64,000 nucleotides of DNA. It comes from Albidovulum sp. (lineage in GTDB: Bacteria; Pseudomonadota; Alphaproteobacteria; Rhodobacterales; Rhodobacteraceae). The stretch lies in assembly GCA_020637635.1 (NCBI GenBank), contig JACKKB010000002.1:62001-126000 (forward strand), in the 5' to 3' direction. Below, piece after piece: positions 8,306 to 17,245 of this stretch. The notes under the pieces were generated by a model. It had not been told where the DNA came from. It worked only from the letters and a program-made list of their open reading frames with translations, and did not search any database. How positions within the stretch are numbered: position 1 is the stretch's first letter; each line of letters opens with the position of its first letter. The position numbers and the translations under genes are program-made.

Positions 8306-9958
8306 TCAATCGTTCCGCGCAAGGATCGCTGCGCCCCAGGGCGCAAGCGCGATCTCTCCTGCCGCCGGCGCCGCGCCGCCGATCGCGGTTGCGATCACGC
8401 GCCATCCGTCCCCGCCCGGGGCAGTGATCACCGCATCCGTGTCCGACAGGTTCACGGCAACGAAGATCTCCTCGCCCGCAAGGCTGCGGCGGAAGCGGAT
8501 GACGTCGCCCAGGGCGTCCATATCGTGCTGCTCGCCCCGGGCCAGCGCCGGATGGGCGTGGCGGAGCGCGATCGCCGCGCGGTAATGCGCCGGCAATGCC
8601 CCGGGGTCGGCATCGAGCACGGCGGCGGCATGGCCTAGATGCTCGGCCGGCACCGGCAACCAGGGCTTGCCGGTCGTGAAGCCGCCCGAAGCGTTGTCGC
8701 GGTCCCAGACCATCGGCGTGCGGCAGCCGTCGCGGCCCTTGAACTCGGGCCAGAACTCGATGCCGTAGGGATCGCGCAGATCCTCCAGGGCCAGCTCGGC
8801 CTCGCTCAGGCCCAGTTCCTCGCCCTGATAGATGCAGGCCGAACCGCGCAGGCACATCAGGAGCGTCGCATAGGCCCGCATGGCGGCCGCGTCGAGCCCC
8901 CAGCGCGAGGCATGACGCATCACGTCGTGGTTGGAATAGGCCCAGCAGGCCCAGCCGTCGGGCGCGGCCTTCTCGAGCCTGGCGAAGGTCTCGGCCACGC
9001 GCGCCGCCGTCAGCCGGTCCTTGGCGAGGAATTCGAAGGCATAGCACATCTGCATCAGATCGTCGCCCGAGGTGTATTCGCCCATGATCTCGAGCCCGCG
9101 TTGCGCATCGCCGACCTCGCCGACGGCAGCGGCGTCATAGGGGTCCATCACCGCCCTCAGCCGGCGCAGGAAGCCGAGGTTCTCGGGCTGGTTCTTGGAA
9201 TGGATGTGCTCCTGCCAGTTGTAGGGATTGACCGCGGGCGCGATCGTGTCGTTGCGCGCCTCGGGCGGCAGGGCCGGGTTGTCGCGCAGCAGCTTGTCGG
9301 CGAAGTAGAAGTTGATCGTGTCGAGCCGGAAGCCGTCGACACCGCGGTCGAGCCAGAACCGTGCCACGTCGAGCAGCGCCTCCTGCACCGCTTCGCAGTG
9401 GAAGTTGAGATCGGGCTGGGAGGCGAGGAAGTTGTGCAGATAGTACTGCATCCGCCGCGCTTCCCAGGTCCAGGCCGAGCCGCCGAAGATGCTGAGCCAG
9501 TTGTTGGGCGGGGTGCCGTCCGGCTTCGGATCGGCCCAGACATACCAGGCGGCCCTGGGGTTGGTGCGGTCCCGGCGGCTTTCCCTGAACCAGGGATGCG
9601 CATCGGAGGAATGCGAGAGCACCAGGTCGATCATCACCTTCAGGCCGAGCCTGTGGGCCTCGGCCACCAGCGCATCGAAATCGGCGAGCGTTCCGAACAT
9701 CGCATCGACGTCGCGGTAGTCCGAAACGTCGTAGCCGAAATCCTTCATCGGCGAGGTGAAGAAGGGCGAGATCCAGATCGCATCGACGCCAAGCCCGGCG
9801 ACGTGGCCGAGCCGGCGGGTGATGCCCCTGAGATCGCCGATCCCGTCGCCGTTGCTGTCCTGAAAACTGCGGGGGTAGATCTGATAGATCACCGCGCCCC
9901 GCCACCATTCGTCGGCCACGCGGCCCCGCATCTGCCGTGCCCCTTCCGGTTCGGTCAT
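8306..9958 (-). CDS. aglA: Alpha-glucosidase AglA (GH13)
   Basis: 550 residues, typical for oligo-1,6-glucosidase-type GH13 enzymes. Visible catalytic residues: nucleophile Asp213 (VDGFRLDTINF), acid/base Glu281 (AAVGEVGDAQ) and the transition-state Asp345 (YSNHDVMRH). The N-terminal signature WWRGAVIYQIYPRSFQDSNG and the calcium/substrate loop NGDGIGDLRGI are present. No signal peptide, so it is cytoplasmic and hydrolyses disaccharides after import. It lies between the aglG permease and aglK, 7 bases after the aglG stop and 11 bases before the aglK start. An alternative start is the ATG at 9931. Confidence 0.95.
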   Translation of the reverse strand: MTEPEGARQMRGRVADEWWRGAVIYQIYPRSFQDSNGDGIGDLRGITRRLGHVAGLGVDAIWISPFFTSPMKDFGYDVSDYRDVDAMFGTLADFDALVAEAHRLGLKVMIDLVLSHSSDAHPWFRESRRDRTNPRAAWYVWADPKPDGTPPNNWLSIFGGSAWTWEARRMQYYLHNFLASQPDLNFHCEAVQEALLDVARFWLDRGVDGFRLDTINFYFADKLLRDNPALPPEARNDTIAPAVNPYNWQEHIHSKNQPENLGFLRRLRAVMDPYDAAAVGEVGDAQRGLEIMGEYTSGDDLMQMCYAFEFLAKDRLTAARVAETFARLEKAAPDGWACWAYSNHDVMRHASRWGLDAAAMRAYATLLMCLRGSACIYQGEELGLSEAELALEDLRDPYGIEFWPEFKGRDGCRTPMVWDRDNASGGFTTGKPWLPVPAEHLGHAAAVLDADPGALPAHYRAAIALRHAHPALARGEQHDMDALGDVIRFRRSLAGEEIFVAVNLSDTDAVITAPGGDGWRVIATAIGGAAPAAGEIALAPWGAAILARND

Positions 9959-9965
9959 GTCGGGC

Positions 9966-11105
9966 TCACTTCACGGATCCGGCCAGAAGGCCGCGAACGA
10001 GGTACTTCTGCATCGCGAAGAAGACCGCGAGCGGCACGGCGATCGACACGAAGGCCGACGTGGCAAGGATCTCCCACTCGCCGCCGCGGCTGCCGAGCAG
10101 GTTCACGAGCGCGCCCGTCAGGACCAGCTGGTCGTTGCCGGTGCCGAGAAAGACGAGTGCCACCAGAAGGTCGTTCCAGGTCCAGAGGAACTGGAAGATC
10201 GCGAACGAGGCGAGTGCCGGGAACGAGAGCGGCAGGATGATCTTCACGAAGATCTCGAACTCGCTCGCGCCGTCCACGCGCGCGTTCTCGATGATGTCGC
10301 GCGGAAGTCCGACCATGTAGTTGCGCAAGAGGTAGATCGCGAGCGGCAGGCCGAAGCCGGTATGGGCGAGCCAGATGCCGAGGTAGCCCTTGCCGATGCC
10401 GATCCAGTTGTGGAACTGCAGCAGCGGGATGAGCGCGAGTTGCAGCGGCACCACGAGAAGACCGACGATGGCTGCGACCAGAAGCGCGCGGCCGGGGAAG
10501 CTCATCCAGGCCAGCGCATAGGCGGCGAAGGCGGCCACCAGGATCGGGATCACGGTCGCCGGGATCGCCACGGTGGCGGTGTTCAGGAAGGCCTGGCCGA
10601 TGCTGGTGCCGGTGCTCTTGCCGAAGAGAACCGTGCGGTAGTTCGCGAGCGTGAACTCGGGCGGCTGCGAGGCGGTGGCGAAGATCCGCGGCAGGCGGGT
10701 ATCCTTCAGCGAGACCGGCGAGCGCAGCAGGTAGCTTCCGTCCGCCTCGAGCGTCAGCGTCTCGCCGTCGTCGAGATCGGCGGTCTCGCCGGCCTTGTAG
10801 GCGTCGATGGCCCGCGACGAGGTTCCCCAGACGCTCACCGTCGAGCGGGCGCGGGGAAAGAGCGTGCCGGCGATCTCGTAGGCTCCGTTCCTTTCCACCT
10901 CCTCACCCTCGACGCGAATGGGCGAGAGCTGCTGTTCCTGCGTCGTCAGCGCCCGCCACCAGCCCGAGGCGGCGATCTGGTCGCCGGTCCGGAAGGAGGA
11001 GACGAGAAGACCGAAGGTCGGCAGCACCCAGAGCGCCACCAGCGCGAGAACCGAGAGATGGACCGCCCAGTTCAGTGCCGATTTCCTGCCTGCGATGTTT
11101 TCCAT
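9966..11105 (-). CDS. aglG: Alpha-glucoside ABC transporter permease AglG
   Basis: 379 residues from the ATG at 11105 (MENIAGRKS), with an AGGGGG stretch upstream; the longer frame adds an Arg/Ser-rich shadow. One transmembrane helix at ~13-35 is followed by a large periplasmic loop (~40-160), then a MalG-type membrane core with the EAA loop ENARVDGASEFEIFVKIILP that contacts the ATPase. The long loop after the first helix is a known feature of AglG/MalG-like subunits. It forms the membrane channel with AglF. Confidence 0.92.
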   Translation of the reverse strand: MENIAGRKSALNWAVHLSVLALVALWVLPTFGLLVSSFRTGDQIAASGWWRALTTQEQQLSPIRVEGEEVERNGAYEIAGTLFPRARSTVSVWGTSSRAIDAYKAGETADLDDGETLTLEADGSYLLRSPVSLKDTRLPRIFATASQPPEFTLANYRTVLFGKSTGTSIGQAFLNTATVAIPATVIPILVAAFAAYALAWMSFPGRALLVAAIVGLLVVPLQLALIPLLQFHNWIGIGKGYLGIWLAHTGFGLPLAIYLLRNYMVGLPRDIIENARVDGASEFEIFVKIILPLSFPALASFAIFQFLWTWNDLLVALVFLGTGNDQLVLTGALVNLLGSRGGEWEILATSAFVSIAVPLAVFFAMQKYLVRGLLAGSVK

Positions 11106-11115
11106 GGCCGGCCCC

Positions 11116-12351
11116 CTACCGCATTTCCTTGCGCGCGTTCCACACGTTCCAGACGAGGATCGGCGTGACGAGCAGCATGATCGCCATCGCCGCCGCCGAG
11201 CCGACGCCCCAGTCGCCGGCACGGAAGAGCTTGTCGAACATGTAATTGGCCAGAACCTGCGTCTCCCACTGGCCGTTGGTCATGGCCAGCACGATGTCGA
11301 AGACCTTGAGCACGACGATCGTGATCGTGGTCCAGACGACGACGATCGTGCCCATGATCTGCGGCACCTTGATACGGAAGAAGATCTGGAACGGATTGGC
11401 GCCATCGAGGATGGCGGCCTCGATCGTCTCCTCGGGGATGGCGCGAAGCGCGGCCGAGAGGATGACCATGGCAAATCCCGCCTGGATCCAGACCAGCACC
11501 GCCATCAGGAAGAAGTTGTTCCAGTAGGGCAGCGTCAGCCAGGTCTGCGGCGCGCCATAGGGCGGGCTCGCCATGACGATGCCGGCGATGCCGGCGAGCG
11601 ACTTCCACACGAGCCAGAGCGCGGCCGCGGCCACGAAGAGCCTGAGAGGAACCAGTGCCGCGGCACGTTCGGCGGGGGCGCCTCCGGCGAGCGGACGGGC
11701 GAAGAGCCAGCCGACCCAGGCAACGAGCGCCGCGAAGCCCGCGAGTGCAAGAACCGGCAGGAGCTTCAGCATCAGGAGCGAGCCGATGCCGCCGTCGAAG
11801 TTGAGCCAGAGCGCGTTCAGGATGCCGATCTGCGCCTGCCCCTCGGGGCGGGTGTCGTAGATCAGCTTCCAGATCACCGAGGCGCCGACAAAGGAGATCG
11901 CCATCGGCATGAAGATCAGCGACTTGGCGATGTTGCCCCACCAGATCCGGTCGGTCAGCTGCGCCACCAGAAGCCCGAAGGCGGTGGCGGCAGCGGGCAC
12001 GACGACGAGCCACATCAGGTTGTTGCGCATCGATTCCCAGAACTTCGCCTCGCCCAGCATCTGGCTGTAGTTGTCGAGGCCGACGAAGGCGCCGCCCTGC
12101 TTCTGGTCGGTGACCGAAAGCCAGAGCGTGGCGAAGACCGGATAGGCGAGGTAGAGGGCAAGTGCCACCAGCGCCGGCATCAGGAACAGCCAGGGCCGGA
12201 CCGCGCCGGCACGGGCGATGTTCCGCGCCGCGCGGTCGCCACGCGCGGGGAAGATCACCTTGTCGAGCACCAGGTTCGAGGCCCAGAAATAGCCGACGCA
12301 GCCGCCGACGCCGAGAACGATGATAAGCAGTGCCTGCAGTGCCGGATGCAT
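11116..12351 (-). CDS. aglF: Alpha-glucoside ABC transporter permease AglF
   Basis: 411 residues from the ATG at 12351 (MHPALQALL), preceded by a strong GGAGG-type site; the open frame extends to 12579 without a plausible start. There is an N-terminal helix, then WLFLMPALVALALYLAYPVF and a MalF-type permease core with the EAA loop EAAILDGANPFQIFFRIKVP. It starts downstream of aglE after an 82-base gap that holds a hairpin, and ends 10 bases before aglG. Confidence 0.92.
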   Translation of the reverse strand: MHPALQALLIIVLGVGGCVGYFWASNLVLDKVIFPARGDRAARNIARAGAVRPWLFLMPALVALALYLAYPVFATLWLSVTDQKQGGAFVGLDNYSQMLGEAKFWESMRNNLMWLVVVPAAATAFGLLVAQLTDRIWWGNIAKSLIFMPMAISFVGASVIWKLIYDTRPEGQAQIGILNALWLNFDGGIGSLLMLKLLPVLALAGFAALVAWVGWLFARPLAGGAPAERAAALVPLRLFVAAAALWLVWKSLAGIAGIVMASPPYGAPQTWLTLPYWNNFFLMAVLVWIQAGFAMVILSAALRAIPEETIEAAILDGANPFQIFFRIKVPQIMGTIVVVWTTITIVVLKVFDIVLAMTNGQWETQVLANYMFDKLFRAGDWGVGSAAAMAIMLLVTPILVWNVWNARKEMR

Positions 12352-12395
12352 GATCCCTCCCCTCCCGGGCCGGTGTCTCTGGCCTGGCCCGCTGT

Positions 12396-12415
12396 CCGGC
12401 CCCGGGCGGGGCCGG
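12396..12415 (-). terminator. Stem-loop between aglE and aglF
   Basis: CCGGCCCC (12396-12403) pairs with GGGGCCGG (12408-12415) around a 4-base loop. A hairpin after the binding-protein gene is common in ABC importer operons, where it stabilises or partly terminates mRNA and makes the binding protein more abundant than the permeases. That effect is inferred here. Confidence 0.55.
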
Positions 12416-12433
12416 TCGCTGCGCGTTGCGGCG

Positions 12434-13789
12434 TTACTTGGGCCAGCTCGCCTCGATCGCGGTGGCCACGTCCTCGGCCGACTTGCCGCCGGCGTAATCG
12501 ACCATTCCGGTCCAGAACGAGCCGGTGCCGACCGCCCGCGGCATGAGGTCCGAACCGTCGAAGCGGAAGGTGGTGGCATTGAGCAGGATCTCGCCCTGCT
12601 TCTTCAGCGCGTCGTTCGCATAGGCCTCGGTATTGGCCGACTTGAACGGGGTCAGGAAGCCCGATTGCGCCATCCAGATCTCATGCGCGATCGGGGTTTC
12701 GAGCCACTGGATGAAGGCACGCGCGGCCTCGCTGTCGTGCGTGATCATCGCCAGCGTGCCGGCGCCGAGCACCGGCTTGCCAAGGTCCTTCTCGGCATAG
12801 GCGGGCATATAAAAGAAGTCGGCATCGACGCCGAGCTTCGTGCCCTCGGGGAAGAACGACGGGATGAAGGACGCCTGATGGTGCAGGTAGCACTGCGGCG
12901 GCGAGGTGAAGAGCCCCTTGGGACTGTCGCGGAAGTCGGTCGAGGCGACGGCGGCGGCGCCGCCGGCCACGAACTTGTCGTTGCGCGCGAACCAGCCGAA
13001 CTCCTCGATCGCATTCACCACGGCCGGATCGTTGAACGGAATCTCGTGGCTGACCCACTTGTCGTAGGTCTCGGGGCTAGCGGTGCGCAGCATCATGTCC
13101 TCGACCCAGTCGGTCGCGGGCCAGCCCGTGGCGCCGCCCGAGCCGAGCCCGATGCACCAGGGCGTGCCGCCGTCGGCCACGATCTGCTCGGTCAGCGCCT
13201 TCAGCTCTTCCATCGTCTGCGGCACTTCGTAGCCGGCATCGTCGAAATTCTCCGGCACGTACCAGACGAGCGACTTCACGTCGATCTTGTAGGGAAAGGC
13301 GTATAGCGCGGGCGTGCCGTCCTGGCCCTTGTAGGTGCCGAGCGTCACCCAGCTGTCGCCGGCGGCGTAGTTGTCCTTCAGCCAGGCGGCGGTCTCGTCG
13401 CCCAGGGGCGCGAGCAGCCCCTTGGAAGCCAGATCGGCGATCAGCCCCGGCTGCGGCAGCACCGCGATATCGGGGGGCGAGCCGGCCTGGGTATCGATGA
13501 CGATCTGCTGTTCGTAGTTCTCCGAAGAGGAATAGTTGACGGTGACACCGGTCGCCGCCTCGAAATAGGCCAGCATGTTCTCGACCAGTGCCTGATCCTC
13601 GCCGCGCCAGGGGCCGAAGATGGTCAGCGTCTGGCCGTCGAGCTTGTGGGCGGCGGCGAAATCGTCATAGCTCTGCCAGTTGAACCGCGCATCCTCTCCC
13701 GGCGCGAACTTGAGATCGCGCGCCTCCGCCGCACCCGCGGCAGCGATGAGCGCAAGCGCCGCGGCGCCCGCGTAGAACTTCGCCTTCAT
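12434..13789 (-). CDS. aglE: Alpha-glucoside-binding periplasmic protein AglE
   Basis: 451 residues from the ATG at 13789, with GGGAGGAAG upstream. Signal peptide MKAKFYAGAAALALIAAAGA, cleaved near AEA. The mature part is an extracellular solute-binding protein family 1 fold (TLTIFGPWRGEDQ, FEAATGVTVNYSSSENYEQQ, GSPPDIAVLPQPGLIADLA, WVEDMMLR). First gene of the aglEFGAK operon, divergent from aglR, with three operator-like palindromes in the 230-base gap. It delivers alpha-glucosides to AglFG. Confidence 0.93.
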   Translation of the reverse strand: MKAKFYAGAAALALIAAAGAAEARDLKFAPGEDARFNWQSYDDFAAAHKLDGQTLTIFGPWRGEDQALVENMLAYFEAATGVTVNYSSSENYEQQIVIDTQAGSPPDIAVLPQPGLIADLASKGLLAPLGDETAAWLKDNYAAGDSWVTLGTYKGQDGTPALYAFPYKIDVKSLVWYVPENFDDAGYEVPQTMEELKALTEQIVADGGTPWCIGLGSGGATGWPATDWVEDMMLRTASPETYDKWVSHEIPFNDPAVVNAIEEFGWFARNDKFVAGGAAAVASTDFRDSPKGLFTSPPQCYLHHQASFIPSFFPEGTKLGVDADFFYMPAYAEKDLGKPVLGAGTLAMITHDSEAARAFIQWLETPIAHEIWMAQSGFLTPFKSANTEAYANDALKKQGEILLNATTFRFDGSDLMPRAVGTGSFWTGMVDYAGGKSAEDVATAIEASWPK

Positions 13790-13836
13790 GTCTTCCTCCC
13801 GTTGGGTAGTCCAGCTGTCTGGATCGCGCCCGATTC

Positions 13837-13850
13837 TCAAAGCGCTTTGA
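13837..13850. promoter_or_regulatory. AglR operator candidate 1
   Basis: Perfect 14-base palindrome TCAAAGCGCTTTGA, 48 bases upstream of aglE, with the central CG typical of LacI-family operators. It is the best match of three related sites in the aglE-aglR gap and lies where the aglE promoter would be, so repression of aglE is the simple reading. Confidence 0.75.
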
Positions 13851-13890
13851 CCGCGCGCATCTTCGCGCCTCGATGGCAGCTTGTCAATCC

Positions 13891-13900
13891 AAAGCGCTTT
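13891..13900. promoter_or_regulatory. AglR operator candidate 2
   Basis: Palindrome AAAGCGCTTT in the context CCAAAGCGCTTTCA. Its centre is 52 bases from the centre of operator 1, roughly five helical turns, which would suit looping or side-by-side binding of a LacI-type repressor. Confidence 0.7.
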
Positions 13901-13998
13901 CAAATCGGCCGAGGTGCAACCGGCGAGGATGCTGCGTGCGCGCGCAGAAAGCCCTTGTGGCGTTGACGGAACGGCCTGTGGTGTCTAACGTCCGCTGG

Positions 13999-14012
13999 CC
14001 AAAGCGATTTGA
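13999..14012. promoter_or_regulatory. AglR operator candidate 3 (autoregulatory)
   Basis: CCAAAGCGATTTGA, one mismatch in the core of the same palindrome, ending 7 bases before the aglR start codon. A repressor here would block aglR initiation or transcription, pointing to autoregulation. Confidence 0.6.
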
Positions 14013-14019
14013 AGATACC

Positions 14020-15048
14020 ATGAATCTGAAACAGCTCTCTGAGAAGCTCGGTCTTTCGCAGACGACGGTCAGCCGGGCACTGAACGGCTATCCCGAGGTC
14101 AGCGAGGAGACCCGCCTGCGGGTGGCCGAGGCCGCGCGACGGCACAATTACCGGCCGAACATGCGGGCCCGGGGTCTTGCCACCGGGCGGGCTATGGCAA
14201 TCGGTCACGTGATCCCGCTCTCGGCCAAGTTCGCCATCGTCAACCCGATCTTTGCCGACTTCATCGCCGGCGCGGGCGAGATCTATGCGCGCTCCGGCTA
14301 CGACATGGTGCTGTCGATCGTGAACGAGAGCGAGGAAGCGCGTGTCTACGGCGAGATGAAGTCGAAGGGCAATGTCGATGGCGTGATCGTCCATTCGCCG
14401 CGCCATGACGATCCGCGCATCGCCCAGCTCGGCGACATCGGCCTGCCGTTCCTGGTGCACGGGCGATCTTCGGGCTGCGCCCTGCCCTATGCCTGGCTCG
14501 ACGTGAACAACCGCCATGCCTTCGAACGCGCAGCCGGGTTTCTGCTCGACCTCGGCCACCGGCGCATGGCGCTTCTGAACGGACCCGAAGAGATGGATTT
14601 CGCCATCCGCCGCCGCAGCGGCTATGCGGCGGCGCTGACCGCCGCGGGGCTTGTGCCCGATCCGGAGCTGATGCTCTGCGACGAGATGACCGAGGCCTTC
14701 GGGCACCGCGCCGCGGCGGACCTGCTGGCCGCGCCCGAGCCGCCGACCGCCTTTCTCGTCGCCTCGATGCTGATCGCGATCGGCGTGCGCCGCGCCATCG
14801 AGGAGCGCGGCCTGAGGTTCGGGCGCGACGTCTCGGTCGTCACCTTCGACGACGATCTGAGCTATCTGAGCAACCTCGATGCGGTGCCGGTCTTCACCGC
14901 CATGCGGTCCTCGGTGCGCGAGGCCGGGCGGCGCGCGGCGGCCATGCTGCTGCGCATGATCGCCGAGCCGGGTATCGGCCTGCCCAGCCAGCTTCTCGAG
15001 GCCGAACTGGTCGTCGGCCAGTCGACAGGGCCAGCGCCGCGCGGCTGA
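14020..15048 (+). CDS. aglR: LacI-family transcriptional repressor AglR
   Basis: 342 residues from the ATG at 14020 (MNLKQLSEKLG); the open frame runs further upstream through operator sequence, so the internal start is preferred. Helix-turn-helix LGLSQTTVSRALNGYPEVSEETRLRV with hinge YRPNMRARGLATGRA, followed by a periplasmic-binding-like sensor domain (VDGVIVHSPRHDDPR; LDVNNRHAFERAAGFLLDLGH; VVTFDDDLSYL). Divergent from aglEFGAK; it probably represses the operon and itself at the palindromes in the shared gap and is released by an imported alpha-glucoside. Confidence 0.9.
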   Translation: MNLKQLSEKLGLSQTTVSRALNGYPEVSEETRLRVAEAARRHNYRPNMRARGLATGRAMAIGHVIPLSAKFAIVNPIFADFIAGAGEIYARSGYDMVLSIVNESEEARVYGEMKSKGNVDGVIVHSPRHDDPRIAQLGDIGLPFLVHGRSSGCALPYAWLDVNNRHAFERAAGFLLDLGHRRMALLNGPEEMDFAIRRRSGYAAALTAAGLVPDPELMLCDEMTEAFGHRAAADLLAAPEPPTAFLVASMLIAIGVRRAIEERGLRFGRDVSVVTFDDDLSYLSNLDAVPVFTAMRSSVREAGRRAAAMLLRMIAEPGIGLPSQLLEAELVVGQSTGPAPRG

Positions 15049-15054
15049 GGCGGC

Positions 15055-16014
15055 TCAGATCGCGATCTCGACCGCTACGCCGCGCGCCCGGGCGCGCTCG
15101 GCCGCCGCCTGTGCCACCGCGAGGTCCTGAAGGCCGACGCCGGTGCCGTCGAAGAGCGTGATCTGGTCGTCGGACCGGCGCCCCTCGGCGAGGCCCGCGA
15201 TGACCGCGCCGAGCGGAGTGATATCCTCGGCCCGGATCAGCCCGGCGGCGATCGCATGCTGGGCCTCGCCGATGGTCACGGACTGCGCGACCTCGTCGGT
15301 GAAGAGCCGGGCGCGGGCCAGAAGCGCCGGCTCCACCTCCTGCTTGCCCTTCGTATCGGTCCCCATGCAGGCCAGGTGCGTCCCGGGGCTCACATGGGCA
15401 TCCATGAGCGAGGCAGCGGGCGCGGAGGTGATGGTGACGATCACGTCGGCCGCGCGCATGCCGTCAAGCTGCACGGGCTCGAAGGGCAGGCCAAGCTCCT
15501 CGGCCACGACGCCAAGCTTCGGCAGCATGTCGGGATGGTAGTTCCAGGCAATGACCTTTTCGAAGTCGCGCACCCGCGCGGCGGCGCGCAGCTGGAACTG
15601 GGATTGGTGGCCGGCGCCGACGATGCCGAGGACGCGGGCGTCCTTGCGTGCCAGCCGGTCGATCGAGATCGCCGAGGCGGCCGCGGTGCGCAGGGCGGTA
15701 AGAAGATTGCCGCCGACAAGAGCAGTCGGCCGGCCGCTTTCGGGATCGAAGAGCAGCACGACCGACTGGTGGTTGATCATGCCGCGGGCGGCGTTGCCGG
15801 GGAAGTAGCCCCCCGACTTGACGCCCATCACGCCGCCGGCCCGGTCGAGGCCCGACTTGAAGCCGTATTGCCGGCCCTCGCCCAGCGCCTCGCGCACCAC
15901 CGGGAAGTTGTAGGCCTCGTCGCGCGCCATCGCGGCAAAGCAGGCCTCGATGGCGGCGAAGGCATCCTCGGGCGTGAGAAGCCCGGCAATTTCCGCTTCG
16001 GGAACGATCAGCAT
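15055..16014 (-). CDS. bhcD: Iminosuccinate reductase BhcD
   Basis: 319 residues from the ATG at 16014 (MLIVPEAEIAGL). Ornithine cyclodeaminase/mu-crystallin fold: N-terminal YGFKSGLDRAGGVMGVKSGGYFPGN, Rossmann motif VLGIVGAGHQSQFQLRAA and DVIVTITSA. By sequence alone it could be called an ornithine cyclodeaminase. As the last gene of bhcABCD it is best read as the NAD(P)H-dependent reductase that turns iminosuccinate into L-aspartate, closing the beta-hydroxyaspartate cycle described in Paracoccus denitrificans. It starts 58 bases after bhcC. Confidence 0.9.
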   Translation of the reverse strand: MLIVPEAEIAGLLTPEDAFAAIEACFAAMARDEAYNFPVVREALGEGRQYGFKSGLDRAGGVMGVKSGGYFPGNAARGMINHQSVVLLFDPESGRPTALVGGNLLTALRTAAASAISIDRLARKDARVLGIVGAGHQSQFQLRAAARVRDFEKVIAWNYHPDMLPKLGVVAEELGLPFEPVQLDGMRAADVIVTITSAPAASLMDAHVSPGTHLACMGTDTKGKQEVEPALLARARLFTDEVAQSVTIGEAQHAIAAGLIRAEDITPLGAVIAGLAEGRRSDDQITLFDGTGVGLQDLAVAQAAAERARARGVAVEIAI

Positions 16015-16072
16015 CCGATCCTCGTCCTTCCTTGTTCCGCGTGGGCTGGATGTGCGATGGGACTGTCCCGCC

Positions 16073-17236
16073 TCAATAGGCCTTGCCGCGCGCCGAGACC
16101 GGCCAGACGGTTTCGACCTTGCCGCCCCTGACACCCACGTACCAGTCATGAACATTGGCGGTCGGGTCACAGTGGCCGGGCACAAGGCGAAGCTTGTCGC
16201 CCACCTTGAGCACGCCCTTCGGATCGTCCACGACGCCATGTTCGTCGGAGCACTTGACGTAGGTCACATCGTCGCGCCCGAAGACGACCGGCAGGCCGCT
16301 GTCGACCGATTGCGCCTTCAGGCCCGCGTCGACGATGGCCTTGTCGCGCTTGGCATGGCTCATCACGCTCGTCAGGATGAAGAACGCGTTTTCCCATTCG
16401 CCGCGGTCGATCCGCTTGCCGTCCTTGTCGAGGATGCGGCCATAGTCGGCGTCCATGAAGGCGTAGGAACCGCACTGCAACTCGTTGTAAACGCCGGAGT
16501 TCGATTCGAAGTAGTAGGAGCCGGTGCCGCCGCCGGAGACCAGTTCGGGCTCCAGACCGTTGGCCTTCAGCGCCTGAACGGCGTCCTTGACCATGGCGAT
16601 GGCGGCGTCGAGCTTGGCCTTGCGGTCCTCGTATTTGTCGAGGTGCTGCATTGCGCCCTGATAGGCCTGGATGCCGGTGAACTTCAGCCCCGGAGCCGCT
16701 TCGACCGCCCGGGCGATGGCCACCACGTCCTGGCTCGTGGTCACCCCGCAGCGCCCCGCGCCGCAGTCGATCTCGACCAGAACCTCCAGCGTTGTCCCGT
16801 GCTTCTCGGCCGCCGCCGAAAGCTCGGCCACGTTCTCCACATCGTCGACGCAGACGATGATCCGGCTCCCGAGCTTCGGCAGCCGCGCCAGCCGGTCGAT
16901 CTTGGCCGGGTCGCGCACCTGGTTCGAGACCAGCACGTCCTTGATGCCGCCGCGCACGAAGACCTCGGCCTCGCTGACCTTCTGGCAACAGACACCGACA
17001 GCGCCGCCGAGGCTTTCCTGCAGCTTCTGCACGTCGACCGACTTGTGCATCTTGCCATGGCTGCGGTGGCGCATGCCATGGGCCTTCGCATAGTCGCCCA
17101 TCTTCTTCACGTTGCGCTCCAGCGCATCCAGATCGAGGATCAGGCAGGGGGTCTGGATATCGGCGGCATCCATGCCGGGCTTGGCCGGGATGTCATAGCC
17201 GACCTCGAAATTCGCGTAGCCGTCCTGAGCGTTCAT
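16073..17236 (-). CDS. bhcC: Beta-hydroxyaspartate aldolase BhcC
   Basis: 387 residues, D-threonine-aldolase-like fold-type III PLP enzyme. The PLP lysine is Lys62 in HRSHGKMHKS. The barrel motifs LEVLVEIDCGAGRCGV and SGGGTGSYYF are present, and the C-terminal PGHCDPTANVHDWYVG supplies the metal ligands. It condenses glycine with glyoxylate to form (2R,3S)-beta-hydroxyaspartate. The start ATG lies 9 bases after the bhcB stop. Without the context it would be annotated as a D-threonine aldolase or alanine-racemase domain protein. Confidence 0.93.
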   Translation of the reverse strand: MNAQDGYANFEVGYDIPAKPGMDAADIQTPCLILDLDALERNVKKMGDYAKAHGMRHRSHGKMHKSVDVQKLQESLGGAVGVCCQKVSEAEVFVRGGIKDVLVSNQVRDPAKIDRLARLPKLGSRIIVCVDDVENVAELSAAAEKHGTTLEVLVEIDCGAGRCGVTTSQDVVAIARAVEAAPGLKFTGIQAYQGAMQHLDKYEDRKAKLDAAIAMVKDAVQALKANGLEPELVSGGGTGSYYFESNSGVYNELQCGSYAFMDADYGRILDKDGKRIDRGEWENAFFILTSVMSHAKRDKAIVDAGLKAQSVDSGLPVVFGRDDVTYVKCSDEHGVVDDPKGVLKVGDKLRLVPGHCDPTANVHDWYVGVRGGKVETVWPVSARGKAY

Positions 17237-17245
17237 CTTGCCTCC

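Noticed and set aside
13837..13900. The agl palindromes as FNR or CRP sites
   Set aside because: The core AAAGCGCTTT with central CG is of LacI type and lacks TTGAT/ATCAA or TGTGA arms.
15055..16014. Annotation as ornithine cyclodeaminase
   Set aside because: The fold fits, but position as last gene in bhcABCD makes iminosuccinate reductase the better call.
16073..17236. Annotation as D-threonine aldolase
   Set aside because: Same fold, but the cluster context points to beta-hydroxyaspartate aldolase.
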